From NCBI GenBank assembly GCA_027924585.1, contig BSBM01001024.1, positions 4,092,001 to 4,156,000 of the forward strand: a stretch of 64,000 nt of DNA, written 5' to 3'. The translations under genes and the position numbers were made by a program. The first letter of the stretch is position 1. Each line of letters begins with the position of its first letter. The notes below the pieces were generated by a model. The model was not told where the DNA came from. It worked only from the letters and a program-made list of their open reading frames with translations, and made no database searches. This document shows positions 36,178 through 47,159 of the stretch, piece by piece. This DNA comes from Larix kaempferi (lineage: Eukaryota; Streptophyta; Pinopsida; Pinales; Pinaceae).

Positions 36178-37254
36178 GTATTATATTAATGTGAACTAGT
36201 TAGTGAAATTGTTGATGTTTGATTACTGAATTATTGTTAGCATGCTTAATTGGGAACAAATAGGAATGGTGCATTAGAGGCAATGTTTGTATATCGTTAA
36301 TACATGCACATTATATGTATACGCTAGCTACACATACATACACTATGCATGTACACTATTACTACTAGGAGTATTAGTTTAAACTAGTTAATTTATTAAT
36401 TGTACACTAGTTGGTTTAATGTTATGGAAAACATGAATGTGTACATATAAATGTATAATAAATATCTAACAACATGTATCATTGGTTTGTGGGTTAAATT
36501 AATTAATTGTGGTGGGTTGTCATAGATATTTTGGGGGGATGTCACTTACATGAATACATATGACTTTGCATTTCATCTTATGGTTATTATATGTTGATTC
36601 CTTTGATTGATTTATTTAATTAATATTTTCATAGAACCAAGGAGAGGGATATTTATGAGCATTGAATGGGGTGGTTGAGAAAAGGACTTTGGGAGGGAAA
36701 TTACTTTGGGATGGGAGAAATTTACTATGGGAAAAGAAAATTACTTGAGAGAGGGAAAAATATTTTAGGGAGGAAAAAAAAATTGTTGGAGGATGGGAAG
36801 GAGGTTGAATTTTGGGGATTTCACAGATTGGATACTACTCGTGGTTTCCATTTTTGTTCTTGGGGCTTCGAGCATGGAGGGCCAAGGAATCGACTGGTTT
36901 TCTTTGAGCTAGGGAGTCGGATAGGATGTTCCTAGCTAGTTGGGAGGTAAAATATAGTTTCCGCTTAACTGTGGCATGAAAAGGAAGAAAGCTGAAGGTA
37001 TGGGGGCTAACTCAAACATATTTATAGGTATTTATTTTGATCCCTATCGCGTTCTACTTAAGAAAACTGTAAATTTATTTTTATTAAAGTATTATGTTTG
37101 ATTGAACAGAATTACTATGTTTCTTATAATTGTTGTTATGTTACAGTCGAAATATTTTCAATTGTTAGGTTATAAGTACACTTTAGTTGCAGTTAATTAC
37201 AATAAAGGTTAAATTAGGACTTAAGGACACTGTTAGATAAAACTAGTCCTTACA

Positions 37255-37790
37255 TGTAGTATTAGAGCCTGGGTTCTAACTCTTAAACCAAAGGGCCTAT
37301 AAGAGTCTCATAAATTATGGAAGCATAACCAGACTAATCAATTATGGAAACATACAAAATTGTCATAGAACTTGAACTTAACTACAACTATTTAATAGCA
37401 TCATAAATTTTGAGCAAAACATTTTTATATCTATGAAAGGAATCACGTAGTTACAACTGAGAATACTATTTGAACATGAAAGTTGAAGGTTTCCTGAAGG
37501 AAGAAACAGAAGAAGGCAAGCCTAAAAAAGAGATTGCCTTCAAATTTGAGTTTAAAAACAAATCTTCTTTACAACAAAAGTAAAAGGGGTTTCCTTGAAA
37601 GCATTTTTGGGTATTCTGAGGAGCAACATCTCCTAACCATGACCCTAAACATGACCTAAAAAAAACAAGTTCTAATACTTTGTAAAATACATATGCTAAC
37701 TATAGAATAGTTAGTAAAATACATATACAGGTGTATATTAGAAAGAAAAAAAGGGGGTTAATCTAAATGTTTTTTTAGTCTCTTTATTAA
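37255..37790. other. No recognisable gene
   Basis: Sequence 3' of the degraded PBS; a purine-rich stretch at 37460-37560 reads Lys/Glu-rich in one frame. Nothing could be identified. Confidence 0.35.
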
Positions 37791-37805
37791 TGACATTAAT
37801 AGTTA

Positions 37806-37909
37806 GCTCGCGGGGCGTAGAATAGACGGTGAATGGGTTTATTGTTAAGGCACTACTTGTGTTAGGTCACTGGTTTGAAACTCTGTGGGTACTAGCTTAC
37901 AAAAAAAAT
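37806..37909 (+). mobile_element. SINE-like tRNA-derived element, copy B
   Basis: A 104-bp body ends in an A8 run and is flanked by 15-bp direct repeats (37791-37805 and 37910-37924, 14/15 identical). The B-box region reads GGTTTGAAAC near 37872-37881. Upstream GACGGTGAATGGG and TTGTTAAGG match copy A (25431-25545). Long target repeats plus an A tail are the mark of LINE-assisted insertion. Confidence 0.72.
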
Positions 37910-37966
37910 TGACATTATTAGTTAATTTAACGTAATTAGTGTTCTAAACTAATTAAGTTGTATCTA

Positions 37967-37984
<18 letters not shown>

Positions 37985-38012
<28 letters not shown>

Positions 38013-38102
38013 GGATAGGTAATTAAATTAAATTAAATAAAACTACTACCATTTAATATATATATAAATAAAACAAATTATATATATATATATATATATA
38101 AC
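37985..38102. repeat. AT and GA microsatellites
   Basis: (TA)n then (GA)n at about 37982-38012, and further (TA)n at 38056-38066 and 38079-38100. Confidence 0.9.
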
Positions 38103-38388
38103 AATAAAACAAAATAAATAATTGAATTGAATAAGGGAAATAAATGCAAAGCAGCTAGTCCCTACCTTAGAATTATATTTATATTTTGTCTACTTAATAT
38201 AAATAAATAAAAAACATTTTATAAACGAACTAAATGTGAGTTAAGAAATTGTCAAATCCAAAACAAACAATAAAAGTATTGTTGAAACTAGATGTTTTAA
38301 AAAATTGTTGAGTATATATATAAAAGAAATGGATATTCCTCAAGTGAATTGTAATTCAATCATATCTAGAAGAAAAAAATTATTAATA

Positions 38389-38634
38389 TATGTCCATTGG
38401 ATGTAGCTTGGGTAGTTGGTAGGAATGATTGTTACCCTCCCCACCTTGGTATAATTCACTGTAAGTGGCATGTTGAGCCCTTAAATGGGCCTATAAGATG
38501 TTCTTGTTATTGAGCACCCAATGTACCAAAAATTCTCGACCACCCCACAATGTTCCCTCGTGGATTTCGGGGAGTTATTCGTGGACGTAGCAAGCACCGA
38601 TATCTGGTGTTGTGAACCACATGGGAAAAAAAGC
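38389..38634 (+). mobile_element. Candidate SINE of a second family
   Basis: About 246 bp starting near an A-box-like TAGCTTGGGTAGTTGG (38405-38420) and ending GGGAAAAAAAGC, flanked by TATTAATA at 38381-38388 and 38635-38642. A clear B-box is missing, and an 8-bp AT-rich repeat could be chance. Its GC content is above that of its surroundings. Confidence 0.4.
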
Positions 38635-38894
38635 TATTAATAATTGTGGGAAATGGAGTTGAAACTCACCAAGATCTTGAACAAATTTGGATGCAAGATT
38701 TGAATCCATTATGGATTGCAATACGACTGTGTCTTTCTCCATTTTTTTCAAATAGAGATGTCAAATTTGACATAACAAGTTTCAAGGTTATGTCAAATTG
38801 TGGAAGAACATTATGTTTGAGAGTAATAATTTTATAAGGTTATGCTATGTTTGATGTTGATATTAATATTTCTTAATAATAATGTTATTATTGA

Positions 38895-39104
38895 TATTTG
38901 ATTCCTAATGTTAATCATTATAACATTAATATTATTAATGTTAATAGTTCAATTTTTAATAGTTCTATTGGTTTTTCTGGGGTGGCAGGAGCGGGAGGGG
39001 TCATCATGGACCCTAAAGGAAAAAATATGAAAATGTTTGCATGGGGCATGGGAAAAAGAACAAATAATCAGGAAAAATGGTTGGCTCTTTTGCAAGGTAT
39101 GTAA
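38895..39104 (+). pseudogene. RNase H fragment of a retroelement
   Basis: The frame gives GVAGAGGVIMDPKGK, then FAWGMGKRTNNQ and WLALLQGM before a stop. The sequence GxAGAGGVxxDPxG...FAWGxGxxTNNxxEWLALxQG is the RNase H pattern of plant LINEs and related retroelements. The normal acidic residue of the first strand is lost in a low-complexity Asn/Ser run. Neighbouring frames show no RT, so this is an isolated scrap. Confidence 0.6.
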
Positions 39105-41263
39105 ATTTCATTGTAGTTAAACATTCCAAAACTCCTTGTATTTGGCGACTCTAGGTTCCCCTATAAGGATAATCCAACCATTAGTGGAAGAATACATAAA
39201 AGAATTCATAATCTCCCCATTCCTATCTCAGTCATCTATTATCATGTTAATATAGAAAACAAAGGGTTGGATGACGATCTAGAAAATAACGGAACAAGGC
39301 TAGATCAAGGAATGGTCATTTTTTACAATCAACCTTCGACAAGAAAGTGGATCCCATGCTAAAAAACAGTAAGGGAGTCATTGGACTAGGGAGAACCCAA
39401 GGCAATAATATGGTAACTCCTTTGAGCACGAGGATTAGGAGGGGAGTAATGGGAGTAACCCGACACTCCCCTCTAGACATCAACACCGAGGCCAAGCTCA
39501 TGCAGGGGGTATGTGGCAGTCTCCAGATGAAACGAGTATGCGATAGAGTAAATGCACTAGGATAATGGAGTCATTGTGGCATCAATGCCACTACAGGAAA
39601 ATTCCTATTCTCCTCTCGCACAAGCGAGGATTTGACAGTTAAAAAGGGTGATTGCAAGGAAAATACAATGGATAAATCAGTAAGTTGTGGAAGGTGCATT
39701 TTTTGAATAGAGTCTCTGGGGAGGAGAAACTTTGTTGAGACCTGTCCCCATTCGGTTTTGTTGACACATAGCAGAACAATTCCCCTCCCTTTTGTTTTTT
39801 TCCTCTCTTGGGGAGGGAGGAAGAGTCTGTGTTTTCCTCTTTTTGGATCTCTGTCAAATCCCCTCAACAATATTTAGATACTTTATTTCAACTCTCTCTT
39901 TCTGGTGTTCAGGATCATGTGAATTCATCCATAGTCAAGAGCTCATCTTCCCTTCTTACAGCATATAAAGGAACCATGCCCTCCTAGCATGAAATTTATG
40001 CGAGTTTTAGGGGATATTCGAAGGATTTCAAAAAATGTTATGGGTAGTTCAAGAAGGGGTTAGGGGAGTGCATCAGAAAATTGCTACTGACTTAGGAAGC
40101 ACATTATAATGGAAATAGCATAGCTTGTTTGGATTCTCGCATAAACGACTTGGATGGAAATATGTGTGAGAAAATTGCCTTGATGGAAGAGGTTAGGAAG
40201 GACCTGGAACAATCGGTGAAAATGAATCTGTTTGTCCTAGAAATTGACCCTAGACTACAGAGGGGCAAGTTAGCACAATCTCAACATAACAAACATGAAA
40301 TATGGTTTTGTTTTTGTAGTTTATCGGTATGAATGTTTCATAATCAAGAAAGTAATCACATTCAAAACAAGTACAAACTCATACAGAAACTAAATCATGC
40401 AAGACATTAAAGTAAAGAGATATTTAACACTTGGGTGAATCCATGAAGATGGGTGTCTATTTTGGGGGGTTCCATGAGAAAATCATTCTGAATTTTTCAT
40501 GTTTTCCATCTTTGGGCGAATAAAAGTGATATTTTTGTTTGGAATTTCACTTTTCACTAAAAAACAAACTTTTAGATAATTATGTTAGCTTGCTATCCAT
40601 ATTTTTTTCAATTTTTTATATTGAGATTTGATATGTCGATTCGACAAATGTTTGACATTGTGTTCTTATAAAATGAAAGGACTACAAAATAGCCATGTTT
40701 TGTCGCACACGTAAAATCATTGTTAAACTTGTTTTTTGCAAAAAACAAATATGCTACGACAATCTACACACAATATACTACTGCATGACTATAAGTTTGT
40801 AGCAAATGGATCTATCTATTAATTATTATATTTATTTGAATTCGATCAATGGGGAAACCTTGTCGATTTTCAACATATTTTTTGTCGCAAAACTTTTCTC
40901 TCAACTGAATATAAAACTAAAAATTCTATGAATACCCTTTTGAAGTAGACATGCTAATTAACTGCACCATAGTTTTTTCAATTTTTTTCGTGGTGTATTT
41001 TTAAAGTTATGGATTTTTCATTTCACCGCATTTTGAAAGAGATTAAACTTAACTCAACACCTGTTAAGAAAACAAACAATTACAAATATCAGATCTTACC
41101 TATACATAAAGAAATCTATATATTCGGAAAGTAGATTCAATAACGAAACTAATGGTGTCAAGTCCGACAGTCGCTTTATAGTGTAAGAGATCATTTTTAC
41201 CTTCCGAAAATGGAAAAACCTGAAAACTGTGAGAGACAATCAGATTTTCAGGTTTCAGAGGTT
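39105..41263. other. No recognisable gene
   Basis: Frames of 60-99 codons occur on both strands at 39316-39870 and 40129-40332 without recognisable motifs. GC content at 39340-39560 is slightly raised. Part of this DNA may still belong to the element that supplied the RNase H scrap, but I cannot show it. Confidence 0.35.
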
Positions 41264-41344
41264 ATTCGTCCGAATCATTATTCGGCCGAATAACTGTTTC
41301 CTGTAACGGCGACATCAATTTAATCAAAGGTTATTCAGCCAAAT
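41264..41344. repeat. Left ATTCGGCCGAAT palindrome cluster
   Basis: A perfect 12-bp palindrome ATTCGGCCGAAT at 41280-41291, a one-base variant (ATTCGTCCGAAT) exactly 16 bp before it at 41264, and a weaker one (ATTCAGCCAAAT) at 41333-41344. The same palindrome fills the right cluster at 52757-53015. It lies about 1.6 kb upstream of the transposase-like gene. Confidence 0.85.
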
Positions 41345-41375
41345 AACCAAACGTAAAAAAAAACTCGTCGACCGA

Positions 41376-41378
<3 letters not shown>

Positions 41379-41417
<39 letters not shown>
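41379..41417. repeat. (AT)n microsatellite
   Basis: Uninterrupted AT run between the palindrome cluster and the T-rich array. Confidence 0.95.
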
Positions 41418-41419
<2 letters not shown>

Positions 41420-41449
41420 TAAATACTTCAATTAATTTTGCATACTTTC

Positions 41450-42780
41450 TAGTTAGAATATTTTTGAAGGGATTTTCTAAGGAGCTTTTTTTGCAAAGAG
41501 AGTTTTTTTTATAAGGTATTTTTTTTCTTACTTATTTCTAAGGAATACATTGAAAGAATTTTTTTGCAAAAAGAGTTTTTATTCCAAGCTTTTTGCACTT
41601 CTTATTTCTTTGCAATGGGTTTTTTTTCCAAGGATTTTTTAAGGAGTTTTTTTTGCAAAGAGAGTTTTTTTTATGAAGTATTTTTTTTCAAGCTTTTTGC
41701 ACTTTTTATTTCTTTGCAATGGGTTTTTTTTCCAGGGATTTTCTAAAGAGTTTTTTTTGTAAAGAGAGTTTTTTTTATTATGTATTTTTTTTTGTTACTT
41801 CTTTCTAAGGAATACATTGAAAGATTGTTTTTCTAAGGCATTTTTGCAAAATAAGTTTTTATTCCAAGCTTTTGCACTTCTTATTTCTTTGCAATAGGTT
41901 TTTTTTCCAAAATGGCGATTTTAAAGAGTTTTTATTCCAAGTTATTTTTTCAAAGGAGTTGTTTTTTTCCTTCTTATTTATTTGAAAATGAGTTTTTTCA
42001 AAGTTTGTTTTCTAAGTATTTTTGCAAAAAACGTTTCTTTTACAAAGTATTTTACAAGTAGTTTTTTCAGAAAATGTTTCATTCCAAAGTGTGCATTTAC
42101 AGAGTTTTTATTCCAAGGCATTTTTGCAAATAAGATTTTATTTCAAGTTATTTTTACAAAGGAGATGTATTTTTCCTTCTTATTTCTTTGAAAATTGGTT
42201 TTTTCAAAGTCTCCCAAGTTATTTTTGCAAAAAATTATTTCGTTGCAAGGGTTTTTACAAAGAAATTTTTTTCGCAGGTATTTTTTCAAAGAAGTTTTTT
42301 TTTTCCAGTGGATTTACAAAGAAGATTTATTTAGAAAGTGTTCTTATTCTTTTCCAATGGGTTTTTTCAGAAAATGTTTCTTTCCAAAGTGTGCATTTAC
42401 AGAGTTTTTATTCCAAGGCATTTTTGCAAATAAGATTTTATTTCAAGTTATTTTTACAAAGGAGATGTATTTTTCCTTCTTATTTATTTGAAAAGGGATT
42501 TTTTCAAAGTCTCCCAAGTTATTTTTGCAAAAAAGTTATTTCGCTGCAAGGGTTTTTACAAAGAAATCTTTTTCCTAGGTGTTTTTTCAAAGAAGGTATT
42601 TTTTTTTCCAGTGGGTTTACAAAGAAGATTTATTTAGAAAGTGTTCTTATTCTTTTCCAATGGGTTTTTTCAAAGGTGATTTATTGTCAAAGAGTTCTTA
42701 TTTCATTCAAATAAGGTTCTTTTCAAAGGAAACTTGTTTCCAAAGACTTTTTCTTCAAAAGACTCTTACAAGATTTTGAT
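41450..42780 (+). repeat. T-rich degenerate tandem array with a 0.3 kb duplication
   Basis: The plus strand consists of runs of T broken by CAAAG, CCAAG and GGCATTTTTGCAAA words. Early units repeat about every 110-180 bp (for example CAAGCTTTTTGCACTTYTTA with CTTTGCAAT at 41587, 41691 and 41865). A cleaner duplication covers 42061-42361 and 42362-42663. Phe-rich frames of up to 230 codons are by-products. The array occupies the space between the palindromes and the transposase-like ORF. Confidence 0.8.
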
Positions 42781-42900
42781 AAGGTGAAGTAAATTTCAGT
42801 TCATGTGTTTATAAATTTCGTAACTGTTTTTAAATTTTCATTTTGTTTTTTTACAATAAAATGATGATTCTTTAATTTATCATTTATAGATTAAACAATC

Positions 42901-45900
42901 ATGGGCAGTAAGAGAAACCATCAAAGAAAATATGATCGTAAACGTGCTGAAGATGATGATAATAGAGAAAAGAAAAAACTTAAATATTATGCCAACAAAG
43001 CAAGCCTTGCAGAAACGCAAGCAACGATTATTGAAGATACAAATACAATTTTACATGATAATGTTGATGAAATGGAAATTGAAAAAAGAGTACAAGAGGA
43101 ACAAATTGAAGTTGAAGAAACCATTGTTGAAGATGTAAATAGTGATTTACATACTAATGTCGATGAAGTCAATATTGAAGATCAAATTCAAGAACCAGAA
43201 ATTGGACTAGGTATGTATATATCATGTATTTTTCAAATTCATTTTTTATAATGAATTGTATTTTTGGATACATGTTTTAAATTAAATTTAACTTGATGTA
43301 TAAGTACTTTCATCATTGATGATGAAACGTTAAAAAACATTGATTGCAACAAATATGGAAAAAAAAAATACCCATACACACTGCACGATATCGGGCTCAA
43401 AAAATTTATGATGATGTTCTGAAGAATTATTCAGCAACAGGACAAGCACAAATTTTGAGATGTTTATTAGTGACCAAGAAGTTAGAAGATGCTACATCAT
43501 TATTGGGTATTCACAAGGCGACCAAAGAGTCGAAATTAAAACATAATGTGATAGGAATTATAGGTGATACAATAAAAAAGATTGAAAAATCTAAGAAGAA
43601 AGACATTAGTGCTGCACGAAAAGTAATTCATACAGCAATTATTTCGACTAGTACTAAACAAAAACGTTTGACAACACAGCTAGCAAAAGCAGTTGGAACC
43701 TCAAGAAAGACATTATACAGACATAGCAAATTCAGAATGCAAATAGATGAAAATGATGAACTTGCTTGCTGGGCAATTATTTGTAGACAACCTTACAAAG
43801 ATAGAATGGGAGCAGGTGTTAAAGATATTGTACATAAATATTGGTTGACACATGCTCGAGTTTCACCAAATTCAAGAGATGTAATACGACAAAGAGTATC
43901 ACGAGGAGTATATGTAAGCAGTCCAAAACATATAATGGATATGACACAGGTACAATTGTTCAATAAATTCAAGGAAGATCATCGTGGAATCAATGTGTCA
44001 ATCACTACATTTGTGCAACTAAAACTATGGTATGTTAAACCTATTACTATCCGTGACACATGTTGTTGCCGTTATCATGTGCAATTCCAATTATATTACG
44101 ACACATTTCTTGAATTTGGTAAAATGTTTTGGACAAAGTCACCACCTCCGCCCACAATACGTGAATTCATATCTCAAACCCTATGTGAGAGAAATCACGA
44201 TAAAGTATTTTATAATAAGAAATGTGTCAATGGAAAACATTGTAATCGTTGTGGAAATTTGGTTTTATTCCACAATTAATATCCTATCGATACTGATCAC
44301 TCACTGTCAAATGTCACCGTTGATTGGAGAAGATATGAATACATTACAAGTACTAGTGATGTACATTCCAAAAGGATTGATTTGCGAGAAGATAAAATAG
44401 GTGTGGCGGATTTTCTCAAGAAATTCGAAAGTGAAATTTATAAATACACCAAGCATTCACATAGAGCATGATGGCAAGACCTTCAATTCAAATAGTCTCG
44501 TGAAATTTTTCCACCAGGAACAATTTTGTCAGTGGTTGATTTTGCAGAAAATTATACATTTGCTGCACAAAATGAGATATATAGTGAATACTATCATTCT
44601 GACCAAGTTTCAATATTTGTCCATGTTTTATATAGACATTCTCAACAGGATGTTGATGGCATTGAAAGAACATGTGACAATCGAGATGTGATTAAAGAAT
44701 CACTTTTATATCAGCTACGATCGTACACACGATACACATTTTGTTCAGCATTGTATTGAAAGTATTTTCTACAATTCACTAAAGGAACGTAACATTAAAT
44801 TCAATGAGCATTGGATATGGTCAGATGGATGTGCCGGACAATTTAAATCTTCGCGATCATTTTATTGGTTATGTCGACTTCATAAAGCTTTGAACATTAA
44901 ACATCACTGGAATTTCTTTGAAACTGGTCATGGAAAAGGTGAACATGATGGTGCAGGAGCATGCATAAAAAGAGCACTTCGAAGATGGCAAATGAACCAT
45001 AGTTCTGCACGATTCCATTCAGCTGCAGAGGTTGTCCAATGATGTAAATCACATCTAAACCATGATTATAATCAACAATCAAAAAATGTGTGTAGGTATG
45101 TACACACAAATGTTTTAATTTATATTTTATTGTCAATTTTAAAAAAAGTATGTACCTAACATCAAAATTTGTCATTTGTGTACTAGGTTTTTTTCGCATG
45201 TTGGGGTCCAAGATATAAATAGATCAATACCATACAATGCTAGCACCATACAAGGGACTAGATATTTTCACTCTATTCAAACAAAAGCCTTCCAAAACAT
45301 TTATGCATTTGACAGTAGAAAGCAATCATGCTTTTGTCATATTTGCACTAAAAATATTGAATCTACAGAAGTTTGTGAAAATATAATGAACAACTACGTA
45401 AAACATTGGAAACACACAGAGATTAATCGTGAAGGAAAAATACCACTAGCAAGCATAGAAGAATTAGAATCAGAAGATATAGCAATATCATCTGATGGCG
45501 ACAGAATTTCAAATCTCGTTAGAGAAGGTAATGATCAAATACCATTGTTTTGTCGAGTGTTCATTCTTTTCCTTCACCTTATACACATGTATATTAGTCA
45601 ATTTAATTGAATTAAAAATCTTGACATCAATTGTAATTTGCATAAGAGATGTTTTTGTTGTGATTGCACCTGTAGACAACAACGAAATGTGAAATATTAT
45701 TTGATGCGATGCACTGAAGGAAAAATGAAGTTATTGGAAGACTACAATGACAACAGATATACATACGAGAGAGGATCCATCATTTTAAAGGGATATTATT
45801 TTTAGCAGACCCATATGACTCAAAATTATGTCTACTTTCAGGATTATGAACCTGATGTTATATGTTGTCAATATAACCATTTAGTATGTGCATCTCAAAT

Positions 45901-46012
45901 CAAATTGGTTCAAGTTCCATCGAAAAAACAATTAAAAAATAAAAAATGGAAACTGTCCAAATATGACCATGAACGGATAATTGAATATGGCATTCCATTG
46001 CGATGTTTTTAA
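42901..46012 (+). pseudogene. DDE-transposase-like multi-exon gene, degraded
   Basis: Exon A (42901-43209) encodes a basic start (MGSKRNHQRKYDRKR) then an acidic Glu/Asp-rich region, with a GTATGT donor. The next block (about 43296-44279) has a probable frameshift at an A10 run (43359-43368). It then gives a long helical region with TQLAKAVGTSRKTLYRHSKF, which looks helix-turn-helix-like, and a HCNRCG Cys pair. After stops at 44277, 44469 and 44493 the same frame yields VVDFAENYTF (Asp at 44538). A frameshift near 44712 leads to WSDGCAGQFKSS (Asp at 44824) and ETGHGKGEHDGAGA (Asp at 44947). Further exons at 45187-45527 and 45676-46012 encode a CFCHIC Cys motif and a basic tail. The Asp-bearing strands suggest an RNase H-fold transposase. 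Similar SDGC-QFK...HGKG-DG proteins recur in repeats of other eukaryotes as I recall them, but I cannot name the superfamily. Confidence 0.6.
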
Positions 46013-46271
46013 AACTATATATTTAAAATTAATAGATCAATGGTTTTGCCGATGTCATTGTCAAATGTTGTGTACAATATATTTTTTTCTTTCTATGTCT
46101 ATGATCTTGAAAGGAACTGGAGTATAAGAGTTTAAATGATCGTATTCTAGTATGCTGAAATTTGAATTCAAAAATTATTTGATAATGAAAACCTCAATGT
46201 GTAAAATTTTTGTCTTAATTCTGTCTGAAATACTTTATTCGGGTCCCCATATGTCTATTAGACCACTTAAG

Positions 46272-46763
46272 TGTTGAATATTGTAACTTCTAAGAATATT
46301 ATATTTGTATATTATTTATTCCGGAGATGTTCCATACCTCCGATGTGATTATACTATGAATCCGGAGATATTTATTCCTCCGAGAAGTTGTGGTAACTAG
46401 GGTTATTAGACCCACCATGTGGGGGTCGGCCCAGTCAGTTATAATAGGGTATTTAACCTAATGGTTAAATACGAGCCTACATGTACTTGTATAAAATATA
46501 TGTCAGTGTAGTGTATAAATAGAGGAGGTGTGTTCCTCATTTGACACACTCACTCACTTGTAAAAAGGTGCACTTGTCTGGGAGATTTGCTAAGGAGGAA
46601 AAGAAGGAGGGAGCACATCTTGTATTTTGATTGATCATCTTATTGAGAAAAGCTTTGCTAGGTTTTCTACCCCATGAGGGTTTCCCAAGGTATATTCTGT
46701 GTCTATCTTGTGATTATGCTTCTTTCAGTGATCTTGCTAGTCTATTTGGTTTAAAACTTAACA
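46272..46763 (+). mobile_element. Solo LTR (492 bp)
   Basis: The segment starts TGTTGA and ends TTAACA, with 5-bp target repeats TTAAG at 46267-46271 and 46764-46768. A TATAAATA box at 46514-46521 and a transcript-leader-like end set the orientation. No internal retrotransposon sequence is present, so this is the product of LTR-LTR recombination. It sits just 3' of the transposase-like gene. Confidence 0.9.
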
Positions 46764-46854
46764 TTAAGGGATGAGATAACGGATCTGTGGCTGTCACCAC
46801 TCTCCGCCCCGAATCTTTAATTTAAAATATCGCTTGTGTAAGTTCACATAACTG

Positions 46855-47092
46855 AAATCATGGAAAATGGAGACAACGATCATTTGATTTTTAATCACAA
46901 GAAAAGATTCCAAGATTGTGAAGCTTATGCTAAATTAGATAAATGATTATTTACAGCAAATCGATGAAAATTCATCAAATTGTTGTTTAAAATCATTTAT
47001 CTAATTTAGCACAAGCTTCACAATCCTGTAATCTTCGCTTATGATTAAAAAACAAAAAATCGTTATCCCCATTTGCCATGATTTCAGCCGCA
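46855..47092. repeat. Fold-back inverted repeat with about 95-bp arms
   Basis: Arm 1 (about 46855-46950) and arm 2 (about 46995-47092) are inverted copies at roughly 85% identity, with a loop of about 40-45 bases. Each arm, read outside-in, contains an ATG frame of 28 codons (plus: MENGDNDH...AKLDK; minus: MANGDNDF...AKLDK), so both derive from one short coding segment. A transcript through it would fold into a long hairpin. Confidence 0.85.
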
Positions 47093-47159
47093 TCAAATGT
47101 ACCTAGACATTGAAAATAAGAATTATTAATTAAAAATTCATATCAAAATTTGAATAAAT

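Larger units (their letters stand above)
32177..37254 (+). repeat. Probable old LTR split by a nested element
   Basis: Removing the insert 33195-36177 and one target repeat leaves about 2.1 kb that starts TGTAATGTCCC and ends TTACA. A degraded PBS TAGTATTAGAGCC (37257-37269, two changes from TGGTATCAGAGCC) follows two bases later. TG...CA ends, size and PBS position fit a gypsy-type 5' LTR. No partner LTR lies in the window, so the left boundary is uncertain. Past the PBS, 37480-37580 is Lys/Glu-codon-rich but no gag motif was recognised. Confidence 0.4.

Noticed and set aside
42022-42714. 230-codon Phe-rich frame
   Set aside because: It is the translation of a T-rich tandem array; two overlapping registers are also open.
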